Assembly (NCBI GenBank): GCA_963920705.1
Contig: OY987237.1
Span: 7,656,601 to 7,720,600 of the forward strand
Direction of reading: 5' to 3'
Origin: Odiellus spinosus
Lineage: Eukaryota > Arthropoda > Arachnida > Opiliones > Phalangiidae
DNA length: 64,000 nt
Below, piece by piece: positions 1 through 9,947 of the stretch (position 1 is its first letter; the number at the start of each line of letters is the position of its first letter). The position numbers and the translations under genes were made by a program. The notes below the pieces were generated by a model. That model saw only the letters and a list, made by a program, of their open reading frames with translations, did not search any database and was not told the origin of the DNA.

Positions 1-2308
1 GTTGAGATTCCGTTGAGATTCCGTTGAGATTCCGTTGAGATTCCGTTGAGATTCCGTTGAGATTCCGTTGAGATTCCGTTGAGATTCCGTTGAGATTCCG
101 TTGAGATTCCGTTGAGATTCCGTTGAGATTCCGTTGAGATTCCGTTGAGATTCCGTTGAGATTCCGTTGAGATTCCGTTGAGATTCCGTTGAGATTCCGT
201 TGAGATTCCGTTGAGATTCCGTTGAGATTCCGTTGAGATTCCGTTGAGATTCCGTTGAGATTCCGTTGAGATTCCGTTGAGATTCCGTTGAGATTCCGTT
301 GAGATTCCGTTGAGATTCCGTTGAGATTCCGTTGAGATTCCGTTGAGATTCCGTTGAGATTCCGTTGAGATTCCGTTGAGATTCCGTTGAGATTCCGTTG
401 AGATTCCGTTGAGATTCCGTTGAGATTCCGTTGAGATTCCGTTGAGATTCCGTTGAGATTCCGTTGAGATTCCGTTGAGATTCCGTTGAGATTCCGTTGA
501 GATTCCGTTGAGATTCCGTTGAGATTCCGTTGAGATTCCGTTGAGATTCCGTTGAGATTCCGTTGAGATTCCGTTGAGATTCCGTTGAGATTCCGTTGAG
601 ATTCCGTTGAGATTCCGTTGAGATTCCGTTGAGATTCCGTTGAGATTCCGTTGAGATTCCGTTGAGATTCCGTTGAGATTCCGTTGAGATTCCGTTGAGA
701 TTCCGTTGAGATTCCGTTGAGATTCCGTTGAGATTCCGTTGAGATTCCGTTGAGATTCCGTTGAGATTCCGTTGAGATTCCGTTGAGATTCCGTTGAGAT
801 TCCGTTGAGATTCCGTTGAGATTCCGTTGAGATTCCGTTGAGATTCCGTTGAGATTCCGTTGAGATTCCGTTGAGATTCCGTTGAGATTCCGTTGAGATT
901 CCGTTGAGATTCCGTTGAGATTCCGTTGAGATTCCGTTGAGATTCCGTTGAGATTCCGTTGAGATTCCGTTGAGATTCCGTTGAGATTCCGTTGAGATTC
1001 CGTTGAGATTCCGTTGAGATTCCGTTGAGATTCCGTTGAGATTCCGTTGAGATTCCGTTGAGATTCCGTTGAGATTCCGTTGAGATTCCGTTGAGATTCC
1101 GTTGAGATTCCGTTGAGATTCCGTTGAGATTCCGTTGAGATTCCGTTGAGATTCCGTTGAGATTCCGTTGAGATTCCGTTGAGATTCCGTTGAGATTCCG
1201 TTGAGATTCCGTTGAGATTCCGTTGAGATTCCGTTGAGATTCCGTTGAGATTCCGTTGAGATTCCGTTGAGATTCCGTTGAGATTCCGTTGAGATTCCGT
1301 TGAGATTCCGTTGAGATTCCGTTGAGATTCCGTTGAGATTCCGTTGAGATTCCGTTGAGATTCCGTTGAGATTCCGTTGAGATTCCGTTGAGATTCCGTT
1401 GAGATTCCGTTGAGATTCCGTTGAGATTCCGTTGAGATTCCGTTGAGATTCCGTTGAGATTCCGTTGAGATTCCGTTGAGATTCCGTTGAGATTCCGTTG
1501 AGATTCCGTTGAGATTCCGTTGAGATTCCGTTGAGATTCCGTTGAGATTCCGTTGAGATTCCGTTGAGATTCCGTTGAGATTCCGTTGAGATTCCGTTGA
1601 GATTCCGTTGAGATTCCGTTGAGATTCCGTTGAGATTCCGTTGAGATTCCGTTGAGATTCCGTTGAGATTCCGTTGAGATTCCGTTGAGATTCCGTTGAG
1701 ATTCCGTTGAGATTCCGTTGAGATTCCGTTGAGATTCCGTTGAGATTCCGTTGAGATTCCGTTGAGATTCCGTTGAGATTCCGTTGAGATTCCGTTGAGA
1801 TTCCGTTGAGATTCCGTTGAGATTCCGTTGAGATTCCGTTGAGATTCCGTTGAGATTCCGTTGAGATTCCGTTGAGATTCCGTTGAGATTCCGTTGAGAT
1901 TCCGTTGAGATTCCGTTGAGATTCCGTTGAGATTCCGTTGAGATTCCGTTGAGATTCCGTTGAGATTCCGTTGAGATTCCGTTGAGATTCCGTTGAGATT
2001 CCGTTGAGATTCCGTTGAGATTCCGTTGAGATTCCGTTGAGATTCCGTTGAGATTCCGTTGAGATTCCGTTGAGATTCCGTTGAGATTCCGTTGAGATTC
2101 CGTTGAGATTCCGTTGAGATTCCGTTGAGATTCCGTTGAGATTCCGTTGAGATTCCGTTGAGATTCCGTTGAGATTCCGTTGAGATTCCGTTGAGATTCC
2201 GTTGAGATTCCGTTGAGATTCCGTTGAGATTCCGTTGAGATTCCGTTGAGATTCCGTTGAGATTCCGTTGAGATTCCGTTGAGATTCCGTTGAGATTCCG
2301 TTGAGATT
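1..2308. repeat. 11-bp satellite array, unit GTTGAGATTCC
   Basis: A head-to-tail array of the 11-mer GTTGAGATTCC. Positions 1-2299 hold exactly 209 units and 2300-2308 hold nine bases of a 210th, after which the sequence changes to GA and unique DNA. I saw no substitution or indel anywhere in the array. It begins in phase at position 1, so it very likely continues to the left. It is not the TTAGG insect telomere repeat. The minus strand has no stop codon in any frame (see the matching finding). Confidence 0.99.
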
Positions 2309-2830
2309 GAAAAATCGCATTTGGAACACTTATTCCCTGTTATCGGTCCCTCGTTGAAGATACGGGGGAGCTTCCACTCAATGGGCGATGACATCCAGAC
2401 GATTCGGTGGCGATGAATCGTCGGGCACTGAAGGTCTCTTGACTACGAAGGGATACGGAAGCTCCTCTCAACGGGCGATGACATCCAGATGGTTCGGTGG
2501 TGATGAATCGTCGGGCACTGAAGGTCTCTTGACTACGAAGGCGCTTGGACTGAACGGGCAGGCAGGAACGACTGAAGCCTTCGGCAAACTGACAAATAAA
2601 AAAAAATTAGAATTTGGTAGATTGAAAATCGCGTTTGGAACGCTTATTCCCTGTTATCAGTCCCTCGAAGATACGGGAAGCTGCCACTCAACGGGCGACG
2701 ACATCCAGGCAGTTCGGTCACGATGAATAGTCAGGCCCTGAATGTCTCTGGACTTGAAAGGTGCCCGGATTGAATGAACAGGAATGCGATGACACCAGCA
2801 AGCTGAGGGAACGCTGACAGGAACCTACTA
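2306..2830. repeat. Decayed tandem repeat of about 0.3 kb adjoining the satellite
   Basis: Two long copies can be aligned. One begins GATTGAAAAATCGCATTTGG near 2306 and the other GATTGAAAATCGCGTTTGG near 2621; both continue through a TATTCCCTGTTATC block, a GAAGATACGG block and a CAACGGGCGATGACATCCAG block. Inside the first copy an 80-90 bp segment (about 2378-2459) is duplicated again at about 2476-2550. The satellite ends exactly where this repeat has its GAGATTGA segment, so the 11-mer probably arose by amplification inside this repeat. The 112-codon open frame at 2388-2726 is repeat sequence, not a gene. Confidence 0.8.
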
Positions 2831-4010
2831 CCAAGGTCAATTCGTAATTATTCTATTAGGAACTAGTAAAATACTACAAGTGAGTTTGCGCAAACTCGAG
2901 ACCATTCACACAAAATCATTAATTCAAATTCCTTTGACAGTTATAAACTCCATATATATTTGAAACTAGAAATGGGTCAAGAGGTGAAGACTAAATATCC
3001 ACTGCAGATAGATATTTAGTTTCAAGAAATAGTCGTCTTTCGTTCAGTCAAAACTAGGCCTTCGTTTTGATTAAACCTTAAAAGAACAACGCATCGAGTG
3101 GTTATGTAATTGACCAGGTAAGGGCAACGCGGAATTAAATACAGTCTTTAATTGGACTGCTTGAATATTATATTAAACCTTTAAACCTTTCCCTAAAAAT
3201 ACAAGGTACTCCTTCCATCCTAATGATTCCATTGTTCTCTGAGAAACACCGGCTGGACGTGACGACGGCTGACTTCCAAATAATCCGCGCGCCTCTCCGA
3301 TGATATATCCATTGACAAAAAACAATGAAACTCGCTTCAAAGTAGGACTTTAGGCCAAAAATAGGCAAAATTAAAAAAATACCTGTCTACATAATCCTAT
3401 TCCTCCGGTTATTACGTCACCTGTTCTCCGAGGACGGAAATAAACGTATGATACTGGGCATGGTCCCATAAACTTCCTAAATGTCCCGGAACTTTCCATT
3501 TTCGAGGATTTCAACGGTGCAATTAATTAACGGTTCAGCTCCCATTATTTCAAGTTTATAATACACCGTGTTAATAAATAAATTACGTAAACGTTTCAAA
3601 TCGCCTTATCGAGTTGTCCGTGCGACTACTCCTCTTTATACTCCATACCCAATTTGGAGTACCTTTTCTACTTCTAGCCAATAGCGAAGCTCTATAATTG
3701 TAAACATTGTCTGCTTAATCAAATAAGCGTAACAAGATGGCCGCGTAATTGCAATGGAGATGGAAAAATAGAAAACCTAGGTAGTATGATAACGTTGCCT
3801 TTTTCTGGATTTTTTACTAAAAAAATTGTAACGTCTATAAAATTGACATTTATAAACGTATTAAATGTATATCCTCTACATTAATGGAAAAAAATTAAAA
3901 AAAAAGTTTTTATTTCAAACACGCACTGTTATATTAAACTCAAATTGGGCGAGTTTAATGAAAAAGTAGCTTCAATAATACAGTAAACTCCAAATAGTAT
4001 AGTTCAGTAT
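2831..4010. other. Non-coding stretch upstream of the pseudokinase gene
   Basis: AT-rich sequence with no exon I could support. I searched it for a cysteine-rich WSC-type exon that could precede the fibronectin domains of the downstream receptor and found none. A 66-codon minus-strand open frame at 3168-3368 has no recognisable domain. Confidence 0.6.
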
Positions 4011-4100
4011 ATACATAGTTTTCACTAAAGGGGGTATATGTTACCAGTTCAGTTTTGAAATTGATCTATTTAGAACTGCACTCACAAGCTCCTGGCAACC
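4011..4100. mobile_element. Partial family D element (ATACATAGTTTTCA terminus)
   Basis: It begins with ATACATAGTTTTCACTAAAG, the same terminus as the complete element at 62092-62294. It shares the internal block AAGCTCCTGGCAACC (here about 4087-4101), which appears in the opposite orientation in the complete copy (GGTTGCCAGGAGCTTG). No matching right terminus is present. It ends about 75 bp before the predicted start codon of the pseudokinase gene, so it sits in the presumed promoter or 5' UTR. Confidence 0.7.
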
Positions 4101-4173
4101 CTCCAATGAAAGTAAAGCTGTGAAGCCTGTGAAAGAATGGTCGTCTAACTCTAAAGTCAATTAAAAAGACAAC

Positions 4174-7100
4174 ATGAAGTTTGAATTCTCATGTTTTCTT
4201 CTTACAACCTTAGCTTTTAAAGGTATAAAGTAATTACTTTTAACTATCATTGCATTTTTAGGGCCGTTATGCTAGGCATAGATAAAAAGTATAACTATTC
4301 GTTTGCAGATGAGAGTTATTCCTTTATAGCACCGAGCGCATGTAACATAGGCTTAGAATAAACGAAAAACGGGGTAAATTTAGATGATACATGGAATTTT
4401 TGCTTTTAATAAGAATCATTATCATCTCTTAAACTTTGAAATTCAAATACCAGGAGCTCAGAAGAAGAACAAGTGGATAATAATGAATTAAAATTATAGA
4501 CACGCCTTTGAATTAACCCCTATATCATAATATTATTGGACTGAGTAGAAAATAAATCTCCTAGATTTCATGTTTTATTTAAACTTTTTAATAATTAAAC
4601 ATACAACTTTAATTCAATTCACCAGTTAGATTTTTAAATTTCATCGAGCTTGTTCGCCAATTCTGGTCGTTTTATATCTTCTAAAGTTTTAGCTAAAACT
4701 CCAACCGTGGCTGCAGGCCCGTTCCAGTTCTTCCATTTTTCTAAAATAGCTCCCACCATTAATTCTGTGGAGCCATAAAGAGCTTTATCCATCAAAAAAG
4801 TGTTTAGTTGAGAGTCTTCAAATTTGGGAGTATTCGGTAAGAGGGACGGTAGCGAAAGGGCCATTATTCTCCAGTCTTGAGCGATGTGTTCAGCCACAAT
4901 TTTAAAATGAAAGCTAGTTACTTCCTCAGTCGACTGCAGCAAGCTTTCTTTTACTTTGAAGCATTGTGACTCTGTATTTTTAATTTTATTTCCCAAATCA
5001 CTTTCATTTGCGGAATTAACGTTGATTATAGTAGTTGTATTTCCAATACTCAAGGTTCCTGTCATATCACGTATACTTATGATACTCGGCATGCTGACAG
5101 TGGCTGGTTGTTGAGGTGGTACAAATTTGAAATTCTCATAGAAAGAAGGGCCAAATTGTCCTTTAAAAAAGTCTCTACTTGTAGGATCCTCAGATTCGTA
5201 ATTATTAAAGTTTTCATTTTCAGAATCAGAATCCATGTTCGATTATTTTTAATACAAAAACTTAATTTGGCTTCAGAAAGACAGAAAACAATCAACCATA
5301 CTGCGCAAAAAAATTACCCTGAATTCTAAAAAAAAATTGGAATATAATCAGATTAGATAGTGAACCTAACTAACCAAGTGTAATGGGGAAAAAGATCCCA
5401 AAAGGATATTGCATAATATTGCACAATATACAAATTAAACGCCATCTCGTGTGAAAATTCTGAATTTAAAATTGTTGGAATTTGATAGATTTTGTTAGAT
5501 TAATTTAAGTTTATTAAATTTCTAGGTATTTTGTGTATAAAAGGACCGTCCAATATCACCATTTTGTCTTATAATGAAACTGAAGTTACCATTTCTTGGA
5601 ACCCGATTAATATTTACAATGTTAACATTACCAACTATCACGTTAGTGAAAATTTTCCAAGTGTTTCTTATTATAATATAAAAATTTAATTTAATCATAT
5701 CGATATTTTGTTATAACGAGGTTTTACTATATCTGTACTGTTGTAGTTACAGATCTGTTAAACTTTGAATAACGTATTGGATTGGTTAAATTGAGTTAAT
5801 GGTTAACACTCAAATGGTTTTCTTCTTATTAAGGTCAAAATTACACCCATCAAGTCCAATTCACCATCCCATAGTACCATGGCTGTTGAAATATCTACAG
5901 CAAGCTCAAAAACAATGGCAGTCGTTAATTCTCTCCATCCAGGAACCCAATACAATATCACAATTATAGCGTCTACAGTTAAAAATAATTTAACCGAACC
6001 TTCTTGTCTAGTTTTTTGGACAGAAGTTGGAAGTAGGAAATATTTCAATTTTCCTAAATGCAATTTTAGTTAAATAATAAAAATTATTTTTTTCTTATTA
6101 GAACCAGATAACCCTCCGCAAATTGATATATTGGAAAGAAAGGGTGATCAAATGAAAGTTAAATTGTACCCGGGTGAAAGTAACAAGGGTCCAATTAGGT
6201 AATAAAAATCATTTACAACAAAAAAACATTTTTTAGACAGCTCACTGACTGAGGGGTTGCGCATAACTTTGTTGATTCCCCTCTGTCCCGCCTCCCAAAC
6301 TTTTAGATTTTATTTTTCCCAAATTTCTAGACTTTTTCTCGAGAATTAAATTTTTTTCTGAGTTTCTGGCTTTTAAAATCTTTGGATTTTTTATATTATC
6401 CCACCCTAGTCACTGAGATTGTACAATAATATACAAGTTACAAATTGAGAATATTTTGCCTTAAAAATAGCGCAATCAGAGTTATTGTTCTTGAAAAAAC
6501 TACCATAATATCATTCAACGAAGAGCAGCTATATAACTATAGCGTAGCTGAAGAAAGTGGTCTACCATTTTACATCGCAGCATCTTTAAAAGAAAACGAA
6601 TTGGGTGAAACTTTTACAGTCGGCGATGGAAAAATATATGGCGAATACTTCAATGCCCCTTTAAAGAAAGACTTGAATTACGAAGTTTTGCAAGGAATCA
6701 TTAGCAGTTTAAATGGCGTTACAAAAGCCGCTTATTCGCCTTTGCAATCTACTGTTTTAGACTTGGATCCGGTCTATTTTTCCGAACCTAATGGTTAATA
6801 TATATTTTTTGAAGTAAAGAGAGAATGCAGCCAGGCAACAAGTGATTTTTAATTTACTCAGAAAGTAGGCTTAACAGGGATCCATGGATAGTTTGGATTG
6901 TTAAAGGGAGGGTGAAGAGAAGAATGAAGTGATTTATTGATTCTGCTTCTAAAAATAAGACATATTTGAGTAGTAAAACATTCGGGAAGTATCTGAATTG
7001 TACAAAAACTTTGCGAACTCAAATGCAAATGCTCGACTAGGAGAAACATAAGGGCAAGGCTTAACATGAGGAGACATTAAAAGTGATAAAACTCGAAATA

Positions 7101-9947
7101 CCAAAAACAATTCAATAATAAAACAGAAATGCGCAATGGATGCATTAGAAACAACAATACATCTTTCACCATTTAATAGTCACGATGTTCATAGAATATT
7201 GAGATTAATATTAAGGATGACAACAGCCAAAGCGGGTCTAAATACTCGCTAATGCTAGAGGATCCCCCTCTCTCTTGCTTCTAAAACCCCTAATGGTGTG
7301 TTAGTGCTAAGTAGTGATAGTGGCGTCAACCCGGAGGTTCTCCTTTTCATTGAATCATTTCCGATTTTTTGTACAATTCAGAGACATTTTCTGAATGTTT
7401 TAATACATGAAAAAGAATTATCACTTGTTGTGGGGTTTGCATTATTTTATTTAAAAGAGACATTACCATTTAAAAATTTCTTTTGTTAGATTTCCCGTCT
7501 CAAGGATTGCCAAAAATCTTGGGCATTGCTTTAGGAATCTTTGGATTCTTGCTGATAGTATCTTTTATACTATATTTCTTACTAAGAAGGCATTATGGAA
7601 AACGCAGACTATCTGATGAAATGGTTTTACATGATCAGATTACTGATGTGGTAAATTTTGACTATGATAAGTGGTAATGAAGTATGATAAAAAAAAAGTT
7701 TAAATAAAAGTTAAAATCTAAACTATGGCCCCATGCGGGACTTTATCCTGACTACCCTATAACAAAAATATAATCAGATATCAATTACTTCATTCTCCCT
7801 TTACGTTTTTCTGGTTATTGAGACAAATATTTTAGGAAGAAAATGGATTCGCACAAGGCATACGTTTGGGAGAAGATGTTAATTTGGGAGATTTTTGGGA
7901 AGTTCTAAAAGAACGCTATTGGTCCATACCCAAAAATTTGCTAGAAATTAGCGAGCAAGTATTAGGAAATGGTCATTTTGGTGAAGTGCGCAAAGGAGTT
8001 GTTCAAAAAAGGGGAAAACCTATCTCTGTTTTGATACAATTGACGCAAAGTACGCAAAATGGTAACTATTTATAATTTAATTTTTAAATATCGGTAATTA
8101 TTTTGGCAGATCAATCAATTATGGGAGATAAAGAAAAATTATCACTGTATTCCGAAATTGATGCGGAACTTCGACTTTCATCTCACCCCAATGTGGCCGA
8201 ATTTGTAGGAATTTGCGAAGATAAAGGTTCTTTAAAAGCTATAATTTATTAACTCGAGTATTAGTAATTTAGAAATAATTTAATAAAAATATTTAAGGAA
8301 TATTGCATTTGGTTGGCGAATGTTACGATACGAGTTTGAGAGGATTACTTCTACGAAGTAGACTTCAAACTGGGCCAAGATTCGCTAATGTTTCTGAAAA
8401 CTTTATTCTGGAAATTGCTTTGGGAATCGCTAAAGGAATGAAATATATATCAGACTTTGGTGTAAGATCTGGTTTCGAATTAACTTATTTGTTAATATAT
8501 TAACTTATGATTAATGATAGGTCATGCACAAACACTTGTCATCGAGAAGCGTAGCTATCTCAGACTCTTATCAACCAAAAATAACCAATTTTGGTTTGTT
8601 TTTTTATCATCCATCTGGAAAAGTAAGCTTTGTTTCATATTTAAACTGCGGGAGGTGGGAGATATTTGAGATTTCAAGAAGAATAGTCGAGAATGGATAA
8701 TTCTAAAGGTGGAGTCTAGAATTGGTTTACAACTAAAAGGGCGGAGTTAAGGATTTTATATTACAACTTGAAGGACTAAGTCTACAGTTGGTTTTTATCA
8801 GCTTAGAGGTGGAGTTGACGATTTATGTTACAACTGACCATGGCTTTTCAATTTGCAGATGGAATCGATTTGTTAACTTTAAGGCCAGAGTCTGGGATTG
8901 ATATATTAACTTAGGAAAGGTGGAGTTTAGAACGGAATACATGTATGATCTCATGGGGCGGTGTTGAAGATAATTATATAAATTAAAGGGGCGGAGTAGT
9001 TGAGGATATCAATTCAAGGGGCGGATTAGTTGATATCAATTCAAGGGGCGGAGTAATTGAGGATATCAATTCAAAGGGTAGGGTTGATTAATATTATAAC
9101 TGGGGCGGGGTCTCTGATTGGTATATCAAATCGATGGGTGGAGTTTTTGATTAATATATCAATTTAAGAGGTGGAATTCATTGATAATTCAACTGGGAGG
9201 GGGGAGTCTAGGATTGGTATATCAACTGGAGATAGGAATTTGATAGGAATTTCAACGTCATAAGCTTGGGTCTAAGAAAAATATTTCTACTAAAGGATAT
9301 TCCCTGTAATCAATTATTCTGACAAATTTTTTAAGTATTCAACAAAATATTTCTTGACTTTCGTCCAATTGATTACAGAAACTAGACTACTCACGATGGG
9401 TTGCTCCAGAAGCTGGTAGAACTAGATACTCTTCAAAATGCGATGTGTAGGAGTATAATTTTCAATTAAGCCAACTTTTAGATGAAGATTTTGAAATGTA
9501 TCTTCAATAAAGGTGGTCATTCGGAGTTTTGCTTTGGGAAATTTGCACATTAGGAGGAACTCCGTACTCTGACACAATCACAGCAGAAATTTATCCCCGA
9601 ACCATACGCGGTCTTAGACTTCCACATCCGGTCGGAGTTTCCGATGAACTGTAATATAACTCAAATAATTCTTATAATAATTAATCATTTTAAAGACAAA
9701 TCTATTATTTTAAGGTTTCAACTAATGCTACAATGTTGGGAACTAGACCCTGATGAAAGACCCACATTCCAAGAACTAGTTTCTGTTTTAGAAAACATGA
9801 CTCATTCTCCCACTGTTAGTTATAAACCTTAATTTTTTTTATACCCAGAATATTAATTTCCCCACCTTTTTTTAGGATAACCTGAGCTTTGAAAGAACTG
9901 GTGGTTTTCAATTCCACAAATTTGATCCAAAAGGGGACGAACAGTGA
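4174..9947 (+). CDS. Wsck: Receptor tyrosine pseudokinase, Wsck-like (15 exons)
   Basis: Predicted single-pass receptor of about 654 residues. Exons: 4174-4222 (signal peptide), 4309-4341 (33-nt microexon, optional), 5526-5641, 5834-6032, 6102-6198, 6471-6793, 7490-7650, 7836-8061, 8110-8226, 8298-8461, 8521-8622, 9379-9446, 9513-9650, 9715-9814, 9876-9947. All junctions are GT-AG and all phases match. Two fibronectin type III regions (about 29-265) are followed by a membrane helix (about 281-304) and a complete tyrosine-kinase fold. The glycine loop GNGHFGEV (370-377), APE (538-540) and DPDERPTF in the C-lobe are intact. Catalytic residues are lost: VAIK lysine is Gln (VLIQ, Q394), HRDLAARN is HKHLSSRS (498-505), and DFG is NFG (N518). 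This fits Drosophila Wsck, annotated as a putative inactive kinase with WSC and FN3 domains, but I found no WSC domain. The assignment to Wsck is inference; the pseudokinase receptor call is firm. Confidence 0.88.
4574..4579 (-). terminator. Polyadenylation signal of the IMD-like gene
   Basis: AATAAA on the minus strand, about 55 bases past the stop codon of the death-domain gene at 4634-5236. This supports that gene having its own transcript inside the host intron. Confidence 0.6.
4634..5236 (-). CDS. imd: IMD-like death-domain adaptor, intronless, nested antisense in the pseudokinase gene
   Basis: A 200-residue protein in one exon. The C-terminal half (about 108-200) reads as a death domain: a helix around AEHIAQDWRIMALSL, then ILEKWKNWNGPAATVGVLAKTLEDIKR, ending LANKLDEI. 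The pattern of W, the GPAATVG turn and the final amphipathic helix is typical of adaptor death domains. The N-terminal half is acidic and polar and contains MTGTLSIGNTTTI (58-70), which resembles the RHIM/cryptic-RHIM core (hydrophobic-x-I-G-N) of IMD, PGRP-LC and RIPK1. RHIM-like motif plus C-terminal death domain is the architecture of IMD, the cytoplasmic adaptor that links PGRP receptors to FADD/Dredd and NF-kB signalling; beetle IMD proteins are about this long. I see no clear caspase site followed by an IAP-binding Ala. FADD is less likely because no death-effector domain is present. Confidence 0.75.
   Translation of the reverse strand: MDSDSENENFNNYESEDPTSRDFFKGQFGPSFYENFKFVPPQQPATVSMPSIISIRDMTGTLSIGNTTTIINVNSANESDLGNKIKNTESQCFKVKESLLQSTEEVTSFHFKIVAEHIAQDWRIMALSLPSLLPNTPKFEDSQLNTFLMDKALYGSTELMVGAILEKWKNWNGPAATVGVLAKTLEDIKRPELANKLDEI
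6861..6895. mobile_element. Fragment of a family B element end
   Basis: GAAAGTAGGCTTAACAGG followed by GATCCATGG matches the outer end of family B (compare 48068-48106 and the reverse complement of 60605-60638). It lies in an intron of the pseudokinase gene. Confidence 0.5.
8640..9240. repeat. Degenerate G-rich tandem repeat in a pseudokinase intron
   Basis: The intron between the exons ending at 8622 and starting at 9379 contains about 18 imperfect units of roughly 25-40 bp, each built of a G-rich core (GGGGCGGAGT, GGTGGAGTCT and similar) and an AT-rich arm such as TTGATATATCAA or TTGATAATTCAA. Near-identical neighbours occur at about 8985-9070. G-runs are on the + strand only. Confidence 0.8.

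Noticed and set aside
1..2308. Telomere or CRISPR-like array
   Set aside because: The unit is 11 bp without spacers, so not CRISPR, and it is not TTAGG or a known telomere repeat.
2388..2726. 112-codon open frame
   Set aside because: It lies entirely within the degenerate 0.3-kb repeat and translates the duplicated GGDESSGTEGLLTTK block; no domain or splice context.
4343..4501. Small-gene reading: signal-peptide exon followed by SSEEEQVDNNELKL and stop at about 4500
   Set aside because: No acceptor and donor combination joins these segments in frame, while the same signal-peptide exon joins the fibronectin exons in phase.
5108..5329. 73-codon plus-strand frame over the IMD-like gene
   Set aside because: Antisense shadow of a better frame with a recognisable death domain.
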